Below are positions 23,353 to 31,493 of a stretch of DNA of 64,000 bases, in pieces. The DNA comes from Zoogloea sp041917255. Its GTDB lineage: Bacteria > Pseudomonadota > Gammaproteobacteria > Burkholderiales > Rhodocyclaceae. Position 1 is the stretch's first letter; the number at the start of each line of letters is the position of its first letter. The notes under the pieces were generated by a model. That model did no database searches and was not told the DNA's origin. It saw only the letters and a program-made list of their open reading frames with translations. The translations under genes were made by a program, and so were the position numbers. The stretch is from NCBI GenBank assembly GCA_041917255.1, contig JAYRYA010000009.1, positions 62,001-126,000 on the forward strand, in the 5' to 3' direction.

Positions 23353-24387
23353 GTGACAAGCGGTTCAGTTGAAAAAGCGGCAGAGCGACTCCGTAAAGCC
23401 GTGCCAATCATGGTGAAGTACCAGATCCCGGTAACACCGATCAACTACGCCCTCTGGTACACCTACGTCTCCAACGAAGATCCGACGCTCAACCAGCGCA
23501 TCGACGAGATCGTCTCGGCCTACGGGATGATTCCCCTCACCAAGGCCGAGGATCTCTTCCGCGAACACGTCTCATCCACCGGCGACATCGAGACCACCCT
23601 CCACCGGATCAAGGACAGCTTCGAACAGATGGTCACCGGGATCGACCACGATCTCAACGCCACTCTTGCCGGTACCCGATCGTTTTCGACGCTCCTGGAC
23701 GAATGCAATCGCGATCTGCGCGACAACGCCACCACGGGAGCCAATAGCGTCGATGACATCTTCGGCACCCTCGACAAGCTGCTCCAGGGATCTACTGCGA
23801 TGCAGCAGAACACCTCGCGCTTCGAACAGCGGCTATCCGCAGCCAACGACGAAATCCGGCGTCTGCGCAGTGAACTGGAAACCTTGCGTCAGGACGCCAT
23901 GAACGATGAACTCACCGGCGTCTTCAACCGTCGCGCCTTCGACATGGAGCTTGCCCAGTTTCTCGAACAGGGCGACCGGGGCCCGGTGATCCACCTGGCG
24001 CTGCTGGATATCGACCACTTCAAGCAATTCAACGACCGCTTCGGCCATCTGGTGGGCGACCGCGTGCTCAGCCTGGTGGGCAAACAGCTCTCCGCCGCCA
24101 CGCGGGTCGGCGTGTCGGTCTATCGCTACGGTGGCGAGGAGTTCGCACTGATCTTCTGCGGTGGCACCGCCCAGCAGGCCATCCAGTTGGCCGAGACGCT
24201 GCGCATCGCCATCGAGCACTTGGTGCTGAAGGACAGCCGAACCAGCGAGCGCCTGACCAACATCAGCGCCTCAATCGGCATCGCCAGCCGCAAGCCCGGC
24301 GAAACCGCCGAAGAACTCCTGAACCGCGCCGACCAGGCCCTCTACGCTGCCAAGAGCGCTGGTCGGAACCGGGTCATCCAGGCCTGA
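23353..24387 (+). CDS. GGDEF-domain diguanylate cyclase
   Basis: Makes cyclic-di-GMP from two GTP. It has 344 residues. AGGAGG at 23341-23346 fixes the GTG start. The N-terminal part (about 1-110) begins VEKAAERLRKAVPIMVKYQIPVTPIN; I do not know a sensory fold for it. A coiled coil (about 140-180, RFEQRLSAANDEIRRLRSEL) links to the GGDEF domain (about 182-340), which has DELTGVFNRRAF, the substrate-binding DIDHFKQFNDRFGH and the active site YRYGGEEF. The product-inhibition site five residues before the active site reads RVGV rather than RXXD, so feedback inhibition may be weak. There is no membrane segment. Confidence 0.94.
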   Translation: MTSGSVEKAAERLRKAVPIMVKYQIPVTPINYALWYTYVSNEDPTLNQRIDEIVSAYGMIPLTKAEDLFREHVSSTGDIETTLHRIKDSFEQMVTGIDHDLNATLAGTRSFSTLLDECNRDLRDNATTGANSVDDIFGTLDKLLQGSTAMQQNTSRFEQRLSAANDEIRRLRSELETLRQDAMNDELTGVFNRRAFDMELAQFLEQGDRGPVIHLALLDIDHFKQFNDRFGHLVGDRVLSLVGKQLSAATRVGVSVYRYGGEEFALIFCGGTAQQAIQLAETLRIAIEHLVLKDSRTSERLTNISASIGIASRKPGETAEELLNRADQALYAAKSAGRNRVIQA

Positions 24388-24402
24388 GCCGACGCACCGT
24401 AC

Positions 24403-24435
24403 AAAAAAAACCGGGGATCGCTCCCCGGCTCTTTT
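24403..24435. terminator. Bidirectional intrinsic terminator
   Basis: CCGGGGA (24411-24417) pairs with TCCCCGG (24422-24428). It is flanked by eight A on the left and CTCTTTT on the right, and serves both the GGDEF gene and the convergent TRAP transporter operon. Confidence 0.9.
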
Positions 24436-24455
24436 ACATCCATTCCAGAATCGCC

Positions 24456-25979
24456 CTACTTTCTGTCCTGCTGAAGGGCCTTTTCGAGTGCTTTGGCAGG
24501 GTCGTCCTCGGCGGCAGGTTGCGCTTCCGCTCCGGCCGCAGCCGGCTTGTCCTCGCCCTCCTTCGGCGCATCGAACTGAACCGGCGAATCCTCAGGCGCA
24601 TCCCCTTCCGGCACGACGATCTCGATCGAATCGGTATCCACTTTCACCTCCTTGTCGAGCCCCATGGTCACGAGCCCCGGGAAAGCAATGAGGATGCCCA
24701 CCATGATGATCTGGATGATCACGAAGGGCACCGCACCCCAGTAGATCTGGGTCGTCTTGATGGAGGCTGGCGCCACCGAGCGCAGATAGAACAGCGCAAA
24801 GCCAAAGGGCGGGTGCATGAACGACGTCTGCATGTTCACCCCCAGCAGCACGCCAAACCAGATCAGATCGATGCCCAGCTTCTCGGCCACCGGCGCCAGC
24901 AGCGGCACCACGATGAACGACAGCTCGAAGAAGTCGAGGAAGAAGGCCAGCAGGAAGATCAGGATGTTCACCACGATCAGGAAGCCAAGCTGGCCACCAG
25001 GCAACGCGGTGAGCAGATGCTCAACCCACAGGTGCCCCTCCACGCCATAGAAGGTCAGCGAGAACACCCGCGCGCCCACCAGGATGAACACGACGAAGGT
25101 GGTGAGCTTGGCGGTGCTTTCCATCGCCTGCTTGAGCAAGGACACGTTGAGCCGGCCGCGCAGGATGGCCATTACCAGCGCCCCGGCAGCGCCCATCGCC
25201 CCGCCTTCGGTCGGCGTCGCGATGCCAAGGAAGATCGTGCCGAGCACCAGGAAGATCAGCATCAGCGGCGGCACCAGGGTGGTGAGCACCCGCAGGAACA
25301 GCTTGCCACCTCGCAGCGTGCGCGCCTCAAGCGGCAACGCCGGGGCTGCCGCCGGCTTGAAGATCGCGACCAGCGCAACGTAGCCTACATAAAGCCCGGT
25401 CAGCACCAGACCCGGAATCATTGCCCCCTGGTACATATCGCCGACGGATCGGCCCAACTGATCGGCCATGATGATCAGCACCAGCGACGGCGGGATGATC
25501 TGGGCCAGCGTGCCGGAGGCCGCAATCACGCCTGTCGCAAGACGCTGGTCGTAGCCGTAGCGCATCATGATCGGCAGCGAGATCAGGCCCATCGAGATCA
25601 CCGAGGCCGCCACCACACCCGTGGTCGCGGCGAGGATCGCGCCGACGAAGATCACGGCAAACGCCAGGCCGCCGCGGACGGGGCCGAACAACTGGCCGAT
25701 GGTATCGAGCAGATCCTCCGCCATCCCCGAGCGCTCGAGGATGAGCCCCATGAACGTGAAGAATGGGATCGCCAGCAGCGTGTCGTTGGACATCACCCCG
25801 AAGATCCGGTCGGGCAACGCCTGGAACAGCGCTGGCGTGAGCAAGCCCAGTTCGATGCCGATCAGGCCGAAGACGACGCCGTTGGCAGCCAGGGCAAACG
25901 CAACCGGATAGCCGAACAGCAGAAAGATCACCAGCGACCCGAACATCAGGGGCGCCATATTGGCAGCGATGAATTCCAT
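24456..25979 (-). CDS. TRAP transporter large permease (DctM type)
   Basis: Large membrane subunit (507 residues) of a tripartite ATP-independent periplasmic transporter, which imports organic acids using an ion gradient. About 12 helices are visible. Family motifs include LAIPFFTFMGLILERSGMAE (about 70-89) and GVVAASVISMGLISLPIMM; the style resembles the branch annotated for mannitol/chloroaromatic or other organic acids. The last 70 or so residues (from VKVDTDSIEIVVPEGDAPED) form an acidic, Ala/Lys-rich soluble tail that standard DctM proteins lack. It directly abuts the DctQ gene. No periplasmic binding protein gene lies nearby, so the substrate is unknown. Confidence 0.92.
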   Translation of the reverse strand: MEFIAANMAPLMFGSLVIFLLFGYPVAFALAANGVVFGLIGIELGLLTPALFQALPDRIFGVMSNDTLLAIPFFTFMGLILERSGMAEDLLDTIGQLFGPVRGGLAFAVIFVGAILAATTGVVAASVISMGLISLPIMMRYGYDQRLATGVIAASGTLAQIIPPSLVLIIMADQLGRSVGDMYQGAMIPGLVLTGLYVGYVALVAIFKPAAAPALPLEARTLRGGKLFLRVLTTLVPPLMLIFLVLGTIFLGIATPTEGGAMGAAGALVMAILRGRLNVSLLKQAMESTAKLTTFVVFILVGARVFSLTFYGVEGHLWVEHLLTALPGGQLGFLIVVNILIFLLAFFLDFFELSFIVVPLLAPVAEKLGIDLIWFGVLLGVNMQTSFMHPPFGFALFYLRSVAPASIKTTQIYWGAVPFVIIQIIMVGILIAFPGLVTMGLDKEVKVDTDSIEIVVPEGDAPEDSPVQFDAPKEGEDKPAAAGAEAQPAAEDDPAKALEKALQQDRK

Positions 25980-26570
25980 TTAGACGGCCTCCCCGCGCTG
26001 TTGCTTGATGGCCCGGGCCAGTTCTTCTTCCGCCGAAGGCGCATTGACCTTGGCATTGGGATCACCGATCAGACCCTTCAGGAAGGCCACCCGCTTGATG
26101 AACTCGGAAACGCCCTGGAGGATAAGGAGCGCAAAGCCCAGCGGCACGAGGCCACGCACCGGCCACACGATCAGGCCACCCGCGTTGGAGGAATACTCCT
26201 TGTTCACGAACGAATTGACGAATATCGGCCACGACAGATACAACACCGCGACGGCCATCGGCGCCAGAAAGAACAACGTGCCGATGATGTCGATCCAGGC
26301 ATGCACCTGAGGCGAAAAATGGCTGGACACCACGTCGATGCGCACGTGCTCGTTACGCATCAGGGTGTAACCGGCGCACAGCAGGAAGATGGCAGAAAAC
26401 AGGTACCACTGGATCTCCAGCAGACCGTTCGAACTGTAGTTAAACGTGTAGCGCACCACCGCATTGATGGCGCTGACGACGGTCACGACCAACACCAGCC
26501 AGATCGTTGCCTTTCCGACCCGCAAATTCAGCGCGTCTATCGCGCGCGATAGTTTGAGCAGGGCATTCAC
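25980..26570 (-). CDS. TRAP transporter small permease (DctQ type)
   Basis: Small four-helix membrane subunit of about 196 residues that pairs with the DctM protein. Helices are seen around TIWLVLVVTVVSAINAVVRY, WYLFSAIFLLCAGYTL, IIGTLFFLAPMAVAVLYL and GLVPLGFALLILQGVSEF. The typical EIQWYLF and NEHVRIDV motifs are present. The first possible GTG (26577-26579) touches the AAGGAG ribosome site with no spacing, so I place the start at the next GTG (26568-26570), which has about 7 bases of spacing. An upstream TATAGT-like -10 is visible on the minus strand near 26594. Confidence 0.9.
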   Translation of the reverse strand: MNALLKLSRAIDALNLRVGKATIWLVLVVTVVSAINAVVRYTFNYSSNGLLEIQWYLFSAIFLLCAGYTLMRNEHVRIDVVSSHFSPQVHAWIDIIGTLFFLAPMAVAVLYLSWPIFVNSFVNKEYSSNAGGLIVWPVRGLVPLGFALLILQGVSEFIKRVAFLKGLIGDPNAKVNAPSAEEELARAIKQQRGEAV

Positions 26571-26820
26571 GTCCCGCACCTCCTTTGGTTTGACTATACG
26601 GTCGTCTCACTTAACGGAAACGTCCTCGGCTCCAGCGCCCGGATTATCGGCGAGTTCCACCCGCCAACAATAAGGGATTACGCCTACCAAAACCGATTTC
26701 GGCGCAACCAAGCAGGCACAGCCCCGATATAGGTCTCGATTGGCCTGCGCTGGCGCACATCCGCCCCAAAAACCCGTGCGATACTGCGGCTCCCATGGTC
26801 TTTCATAACGCTTTGCAGCA

Positions 26821-27459
26821 ATGGCAACCCGAATCTGCCTCGTCCGCCACGGCGAAACCGCCTGGAACGCCGAACGGCGCCTCCAGGGCCACACCGACAT
26901 TCCCCTGAACGACACCGGTCTTGCCCAGGCCCGTGCCACCGCCGATAGCCTTGCAGCGGAGCGCTTCGAAGCGGCCTATTCGTCGGACCTCACCCGCGCC
27001 CGTCAGACCGCTACCGCCATCGCCGAGCGCTGCGGCCTCGAACTGGCCTTCGACGCAGCGCTCCGCGAGCGCCACTACGGCAGCTTCCAGGCCCTCACCT
27101 ACGACGAGGCCCGCGCCCGTTTCCCTGATCACTACCAGCGCTTCGAGACCCGCGACCCGGAGTTCACCTTCCCCGAAGGCGGCGAGAGCCTGCGCCAGTT
27201 CTCTGCCCGCATCCACACGACCCTAGACGGCATTGCCCACCGACACCCGGACGGCACGGTGCTGATCGTCACCCACGGCGGCGTGCTCGACATCGTCCAT
27301 CGCCTCGCCACCGGCAAGCCGCTTACCGCCCCGCGGGATTTCACGATCCCCAACGCCGCGCTCAACTGGATCGGCTGGGACGGCGCGGGATGGACGCTTA
27401 TCGCCTGGGCCCAGCAGAACCACCTCAAACAAACCCTCGACGAGTTGCCCAACGCCTGA
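26821..27459 (+). CDS. Histidine phosphatase (phosphoglycerate-mutase-like)
   Basis: A 212-residue member of the histidine phosphatase superfamily. The phospho-histidine motif ICLVRHGETAWN is at residues 5-16, a second Arg lies in SSDLTRARQTA (about 58-68), an acidic proton donor in LRERHYGSFQ (about 81-90), and the second catalytic His in VTHGGVLDIV (about 151-160). It could be a cofactor-dependent phosphatase such as GpmB or CobC types. Nothing in context selects between them: no cobalamin or glycolysis genes are adjacent. A short hairpin at 27474 follows. Confidence 0.88.
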   Translation: MATRICLVRHGETAWNAERRLQGHTDIPLNDTGLAQARATADSLAAERFEAAYSSDLTRARQTATAIAERCGLELAFDAALRERHYGSFQALTYDEARARFPDHYQRFETRDPEFTFPEGGESLRQFSARIHTTLDGIAHRHPDGTVLIVTHGGVLDIVHRLATGKPLTAPRDFTIPNAALNWIGWDGAGWTLIAWAQQNHLKQTLDELPNA

Positions 27460-27473
27460 TCAAGCACACAGGG

Positions 27474-27498
27474 CGCAGTGCCACTGCGACCTGTTTTC
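27474..27498 (+). terminator. Short hairpin plus T tract after phosphatase gene
   Basis: CGCAGT (27474-27479) pairs with ACTGCG (27483-27488) across a 3-base loop, followed within a few bases by TTTTC. It is a plausible weak intrinsic terminator just before the chemoreceptor promoter. Confidence 0.5.
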
Positions 27499-27523
27499 AA
27501 GTTCCGATCACTCCGGTCGATTA
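27497..27523 (+). promoter_or_regulatory. Candidate sigma-28 (FliA) promoter for chemoreceptor gene
   Basis: TCAAGTTC, 11 bases, GTCGATTA: 6 of 8 plus 6 of 8 matches to the FliA consensus at exact spacing, 46 bases before the ATG. FliA control of chemoreceptor genes is the norm in flagellated proteobacteria. Confidence 0.55.
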
Positions 27524-27569
27524 CATACAGTGCGCCCAATGCCTGGGCCGGAATGACTGGAGTGGAAGT

Positions 27570-29603
27570 ATGTTCAATCTCAAACGCGCGTCTGTCGTCC
27601 ATCAGCTGTCGATTGCCACGGCGTTCGTCAGCCTCGCGGTGTTCGCTGTCCTGATCGGCCTCACCACCTATCTCTCTGAACGAGTGGCCCTCGCCAAGAC
27701 AGAGGAAGACCTGACCAAGCAGGTCCGCAACGTGGTGCGGCTGCTGGATCTGACCCACGCCAACGCCGTCGCTGACGCCGACAAGGCTCTTCGGAAGGTC
27801 AAGGACAACCTCGGCACACTGCGTTTCGGCCCAGAGACCACCCGTTCCGGGAAATACGAGATTCCCGTCGTCCATGCCGGTGACCGTGTGCTGAACGGCA
27901 ACACGGATCTGCTGCTGACGATGCGCAAGCAGGTCGATGCCGACCCGGCCCTCCTCGTCCGGTCGGGCAATGACTTCATCCGCGCAGCCACCCTCCTGAA
28001 GGACAAGGATGGCAAGAGCACCGAAGGCTCCGCGCTCCCCGCCGACGGCAAGGAAGTCCAGACGCTGCTTGCCGGCAAACCCTACGCCGGCATTGTCAAG
28101 CGCAACGGCATCTACTACATCTCCGCCATCGAGCCGATCACCAACGACAAGGGTGAAGTCGTTGCCGCCCTTGCCGCGCGGGTCGATATCCAGGGCGACA
28201 TGGATCGCCTGTTCAAGGTCCTTAGCGAGATCAAGTCCGGCAGCACCGGCTACGCCTACATCGTGTCGCACAAGGCCGATCCAACCAAGACCGAGTTCAT
28301 CTACCACCCCACCCTTACCGGCAAGACAGTCGGTGACGCCAACAACCCGCAGATGCTCAAGATTCTGGGTGACCTCTCCGCCCGCAAGGAAGGCATCGGT
28401 ACCTACGAGTGGACCGACGCACAAGGGCACACCGGTGAGAAGATGATGGCCTTCGAATCCATCCCCAACTGGGGCTGGCAGATGGCCACCGGGAGCTACA
28501 TCGATGAGTTCACCGTCGAGGCACGCAACCTGCGCAATACCCTGATCGCCCTCTGCCTGGGCGGCGCCCTCCTGCTCACTGTCGCTCTCTATGTCATTTC
28601 ACGCCGCCAGCTTGCCCCCATCCGCGTCCTGTTGAAGATCATGGAGCAAGTCGGCAAAGGTGACATGACCGTCCAGTTTCCTCGCGCCGAGCCCAACAGC
28701 CGAAATGAACTTGATCTGATGAGCCACACCCTTGACACTACCACCCGTCAAATCGGCGCCCTGATCGGCGAAGTCAAGCGCGCCAGCGCCTCGGTACGTG
28801 AGGTTGCCGAATCCGTCCGCGCCAGTTCCGACAACGTGGTGGGCAGCACCACCACCCAGAACGAAGCCGCCGCCAGCCTCGCATCCGCCATTGAGGAACT
28901 CTCGGTCAGCATCACGCATGTGTCGGACAGTGCCACCACCGCCCGAGACATCACCCAGAGCGCCCAGCGGCAGGCCGAAAGCGGTGGCGAGACCGTCCGC
29001 CAGATGATCAGCGGTATGGATCGGATCTCAACCGAAATCGACACCGCCGGCGCCGCCGTCAATCTGCTCTCCGAGCGGTCGGCACGGATTTCCAACATCG
29101 GCAAGATCATCAACGACATCGCAGACCAGACAAACCTGCTCGCCCTCAACGCCGCCATCGAGGCCGCGCGGGCCGGCGAGAGCGGCAGAGGCTTTGCCGT
29201 GGTGGCCGACGAAGTGCGCAAGCTCGCCGAGCGCACGGCCACCTCCACCCGCGAGATCAGCACCACCGTAAGCGAAGTCCAGACCGAAGCCGAGCGCGTC
29301 GTCTCGATGATCCGCGACGTGACCAACGGCGTGCGTGACGGCGTGCGCCTGGCGACCGACTCTGGCGCGGTGCTCGAGACGATCCGCAACGAGAGCGACC
29401 GAACCACCAGCGCAGTGAATGACATCGCCGACGCCACCCGCGAGCAAAGCATTGCCAGCCAGCAGGTGGCCCGCGGTGTGGAGGACATCGCCCGGATGGC
29501 CGACCAGAACAATCAGGTCACCCGCCAGACCAACGAACAGGCCGCCCTGCTCGAACAGCTGGCCGCCAACCTCCAATCCAAGGTCAGCCACTTCAGCGTC
29601 TGA
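27570..29603 (+). CDS. Methyl-accepting chemotaxis protein with periplasmic Cache domain
   Basis: A 677-residue transmembrane chemoreceptor. I start at ATG 27570, giving the typical MFNLKRASVVHQLS followed by membrane helix 1 (about 12-35). The longer frame adds 60 residues that read through the promoter. A periplasmic Cache_3/Cache_2-type sensor (about 40-325) contains GSTGYAYIV and PNWGWQMATGSYIDEF. Helix 2 (about 330-352) is followed by HAMP and a signalling domain whose hairpin tip reads IINDIADQTNLLALNAAIEA. There is no C-terminal CheR-tethering pentapeptide (it ends KVSHFSV), so methylation would rely on other receptors. The ligand is unknown; Cache domains of this type often bind small carboxylates. 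Confidence 0.94.
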   Translation: MFNLKRASVVHQLSIATAFVSLAVFAVLIGLTTYLSERVALAKTEEDLTKQVRNVVRLLDLTHANAVADADKALRKVKDNLGTLRFGPETTRSGKYEIPVVHAGDRVLNGNTDLLLTMRKQVDADPALLVRSGNDFIRAATLLKDKDGKSTEGSALPADGKEVQTLLAGKPYAGIVKRNGIYYISAIEPITNDKGEVVAALAARVDIQGDMDRLFKVLSEIKSGSTGYAYIVSHKADPTKTEFIYHPTLTGKTVGDANNPQMLKILGDLSARKEGIGTYEWTDAQGHTGEKMMAFESIPNWGWQMATGSYIDEFTVEARNLRNTLIALCLGGALLLTVALYVISRRQLAPIRVLLKIMEQVGKGDMTVQFPRAEPNSRNELDLMSHTLDTTTRQIGALIGEVKRASASVREVAESVRASSDNVVGSTTTQNEAAASLASAIEELSVSITHVSDSATTARDITQSAQRQAESGGETVRQMISGMDRISTEIDTAGAAVNLLSERSARISNIGKIINDIADQTNLLALNAAIEAARAGESGRGFAVVADEVRKLAERTATSTREISTTVSEVQTEAERVVSMIRDVTNGVRDGVRLATDSGAVLETIRNESDRTTSAVNDIADATREQSIASQQVARGVEDIARMADQNNQVTRQTNEQAALLEQLAANLQSKVSHFSV

Positions 29604-29618
29604 AACTCCCGTCAGATC

Positions 29619-29652
29619 CGGGCCCGCAGCCCTTCGGAGGCCAGCGGGCCCG
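29619..29652 (+). terminator. Hairpin after chemoreceptor gene
   Basis: CGGGCCCGC (29619-29627) and GCGGGCCCG (29644-29652) form a 9-bp stem with an inner CCTTCGGAGG mini-hairpin. The following bases (CTTGCGTTCT) are only moderately T-rich. Confidence 0.55.
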
Positions 29653-29683
29653 CTTGCGTTCTGCACGGCCCAAAGTGGCATGC

Positions 29684-29689
29684 TAAAAT
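29684..29689 (+). promoter_or_regulatory. Candidate -10 element of glyA
   Basis: TAAAAT preceded by GC lies 31 bases before the glyA ATG in a 117-base gap. The -35 region is poor. Confidence 0.4.
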
Positions 29690-29720
29690 TCGAATTTGAC
29701 TCAAGCCCACCCGGATAGCC

Positions 29721-30971
29721 ATGTTTTCCAAGCAAAATACCCTTGCCAAGGCCGACCCTGAACTCTGGCAGGCCATCGAGGCCGAAAACCGCCGTCAGGA
29801 AGATCACATTGAACTGATCGCCTCCGAAAACTACGTCAGTGCAGCCGTCATGGAAGCCCAGGGCTCCCAGCTCACCAACAAGTACGCGGAAGGTTATCCG
29901 GGCAAGCGCTATTACGGCGGCTGTGAGTTTGTCGATCTGGCCGAGCAGCTCGCCATTGATCGCCTCAAGGCCCTGTTCGGCGCCGAAGCAGCCAACGTCC
30001 AGCCAAACTCGGGCTCCCAGGCCAACCAGGCCGTGCTGATGGCCTTCGCCAAGCCCGGCGACACCATCATGGGCATGAGCCTGGCCGAAGGCGGCCACCT
30101 CACCCACGGCATGCCGCTCAACATGTCCGGCAAGTGGTTCAACGTCGTCGCCTACGGCCTCGACAAGAACGAAGAGATCGACTACGACAAGATGGAAGCG
30201 CTCGCCCGCGAGCACAAGCCGCGCATCATCATCGCTGGCGCCTCCGCCTACGCCCTTCGCATCGACTTCGAGCGTTTCGCCAAGATCGCCAAGGAAATCG
30301 GTGCAATCTTCTGGGTCGACATGGCCCACTACGCCGGCCTCATCGCCGCGGGCTACTACCCCAACCCGGTGCCCCACGCCGACGTGGTCACCTCCACCAC
30401 CCACAAGACCCTCCGCGGCCCCCGCGGCGGCATCATCCTGATGAAGGCGGAACACGAGAAGGCGCTCAACTCCGCCATCTTCCCGGGCCTGCAGGGTGGC
30501 CCGCTGATGCACGTTATCGCTGCCAAGGCCGTGGCCTTCAAGGAAGCCGCCGAACCCACCTTCAAGCGCTACCAGGAACAGGTCATCGCCAATGCCCGCG
30601 TGATGGCCCGTGTGCTCGGTGAAGAGCGTGGTCTGCGCATCGTCTCCGGCCGCACCGAAAGCCATGTGTTCCTGGTCGACCTGCAGTCCAAGAACATCAC
30701 CGGTAAAGAGGCCGAAGCTGCGCTGGGCCGTGCCCACATCACCGTCAACAAGAACTCGATCCCCAACGATCCGCAGAAGCCCTTCGTCACCTCCGGCATC
30801 CGCATCGGCTCGCCGGCCATGACGACCCGCGGCTTCACCGAGATCGAGGCCGAGCGCATCGCGCATCTCATCGCCGACGTGCTCGACAAGCCCAACGACG
30901 AAGCCACCACCGAAAACGTGCGCGCCAAGGTTGCCGAACTTTGCCGCAAGTTCCCGGTATACGGCGCGTAA
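29721..30971 (+). CDS. glyA: Serine hydroxymethyltransferase
   Basis: PLP enzyme (416 residues) converting serine plus tetrahydrofolate to glycine and methylene-tetrahydrofolate, the main one-carbon source. Visible motifs are HIELIASENYVSAAVMEAQG near the N-terminus, GKRYYGGCEFVD, NVQPNSGSQAN, the cofactor region DMAHYAGLIAAG, and the PLP-lysine motif VVTSTTHKTLRGPRGG (Lys at about residue 229). Length and sequence are fully standard. It is followed after 29 bases by nrdR and then ribD, a common proteobacterial order. Confidence 0.98.
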   Translation: MFSKQNTLAKADPELWQAIEAENRRQEDHIELIASENYVSAAVMEAQGSQLTNKYAEGYPGKRYYGGCEFVDLAEQLAIDRLKALFGAEAANVQPNSGSQANQAVLMAFAKPGDTIMGMSLAEGGHLTHGMPLNMSGKWFNVVAYGLDKNEEIDYDKMEALAREHKPRIIIAGASAYALRIDFERFAKIAKEIGAIFWVDMAHYAGLIAAGYYPNPVPHADVVTSTTHKTLRGPRGGIILMKAEHEKALNSAIFPGLQGGPLMHVIAAKAVAFKEAAEPTFKRYQEQVIANARVMARVLGEERGLRIVSGRTESHVFLVDLQSKNITGKEAEAALGRAHITVNKNSIPNDPQKPFVTSGIRIGSPAMTTRGFTEIEAERIAHLIADVLDKPNDEATTENVRAKVAELCRKFPVYGA

Positions 30972-31000
30972 TCAGGCCGACGGCCAGCTAGCGCAAGCCC

Positions 31001-31483
31001 ATGCATTGCCCCTTCTGCGGCGCGGACAACACCCAGGTCACCGACACCCGTGAAAACGAGGACGGTGACATCGTCCGTCGCCGTCGCAGGTGTCTCTCCT
31101 GTGACAAGCGCTTCACCACCTACGAGCGCATCGATCTCAAGATGCCCCAGGTGGTCAAGAAAAACGGCAGCCGCGCCGAGTTCAGTCGCGACAAGCTCCT
31201 CGGCAGCCTGACCCTTGCCCTGCGCAAACGGCCGGTCACGGCTGAAAACGTCGAAGCCGCCGTCGACCGTATCGAGGCTAAGCTGCTTTCCTCCGGCGAA
31301 CGCGAGATCGCGTCCGAGCGAATAGGCGAACTCGTCATGCGCGAACTCAAAAAGCTCGACAAGGTCGCCTACATCCGCTTCGCCTCCGTCTATCGCGCCT
31401 TCGAAGACGTGGACGAATTCTCGGAAGTCATCCGCGAAGTCACCACCAAGCCTCGCGGCCGTCCCCGCAACACCCCCCAGTAA
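31001..31483 (+). CDS. nrdR: Ribonucleotide reductase repressor NrdR
   Basis: A 160-residue ATP/dATP-responsive repressor of ribonucleotide reductase genes. The N-terminal zinc ribbon has two Cys pairs (CPFCG at 3-7 and CLSCD at 31-35) with the basic stretch RRRRR before the second pair. The following ATP-cone (about 50-140) begins VVKKNGSRAEFSRDKL. It is complete. The C-terminal tail (KPRGRPRNTPQ) is basic. It sits between glyA and ribD with short gaps (29 and 10 bases), so the three are probably one transcript. I saw no NrdR boxes in this window. Confidence 0.97.
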   Translation: MHCPFCGADNTQVTDTRENEDGDIVRRRRRCLSCDKRFTTYERIDLKMPQVVKKNGSRAEFSRDKLLGSLTLALRKRPVTAENVEAAVDRIEAKLLSSGEREIASERIGELVMRELKKLDKVAYIRFASVYRAFEDVDEFSEVIREVTTKPRGRPRNTPQ

Positions 31484-31493
31484 CACCCTGCCG

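Noticed and set aside
24519..26552. Open frame of 677 codons antisense to the TRAP transporter genes
   Set aside because: His/Arg/Gln-rich shadow translation of membrane protein genes; it covers two well-supported genes.
26644..26651. GCCGATAA on the minus strand upstream of the TRAP operon, as another FliA promoter
   Set aside because: The matching -35 position reads TTGTTGGC, which fits poorly, so the -10-like octamer alone is not enough.
29028..30866. Open frame of 612 codons antisense to the chemoreceptor and glyA
   Set aside because: Crosses a gene boundary and promoter on the other strand, with a low-complexity Gly/Asp/Val composition and no recognisable fold.
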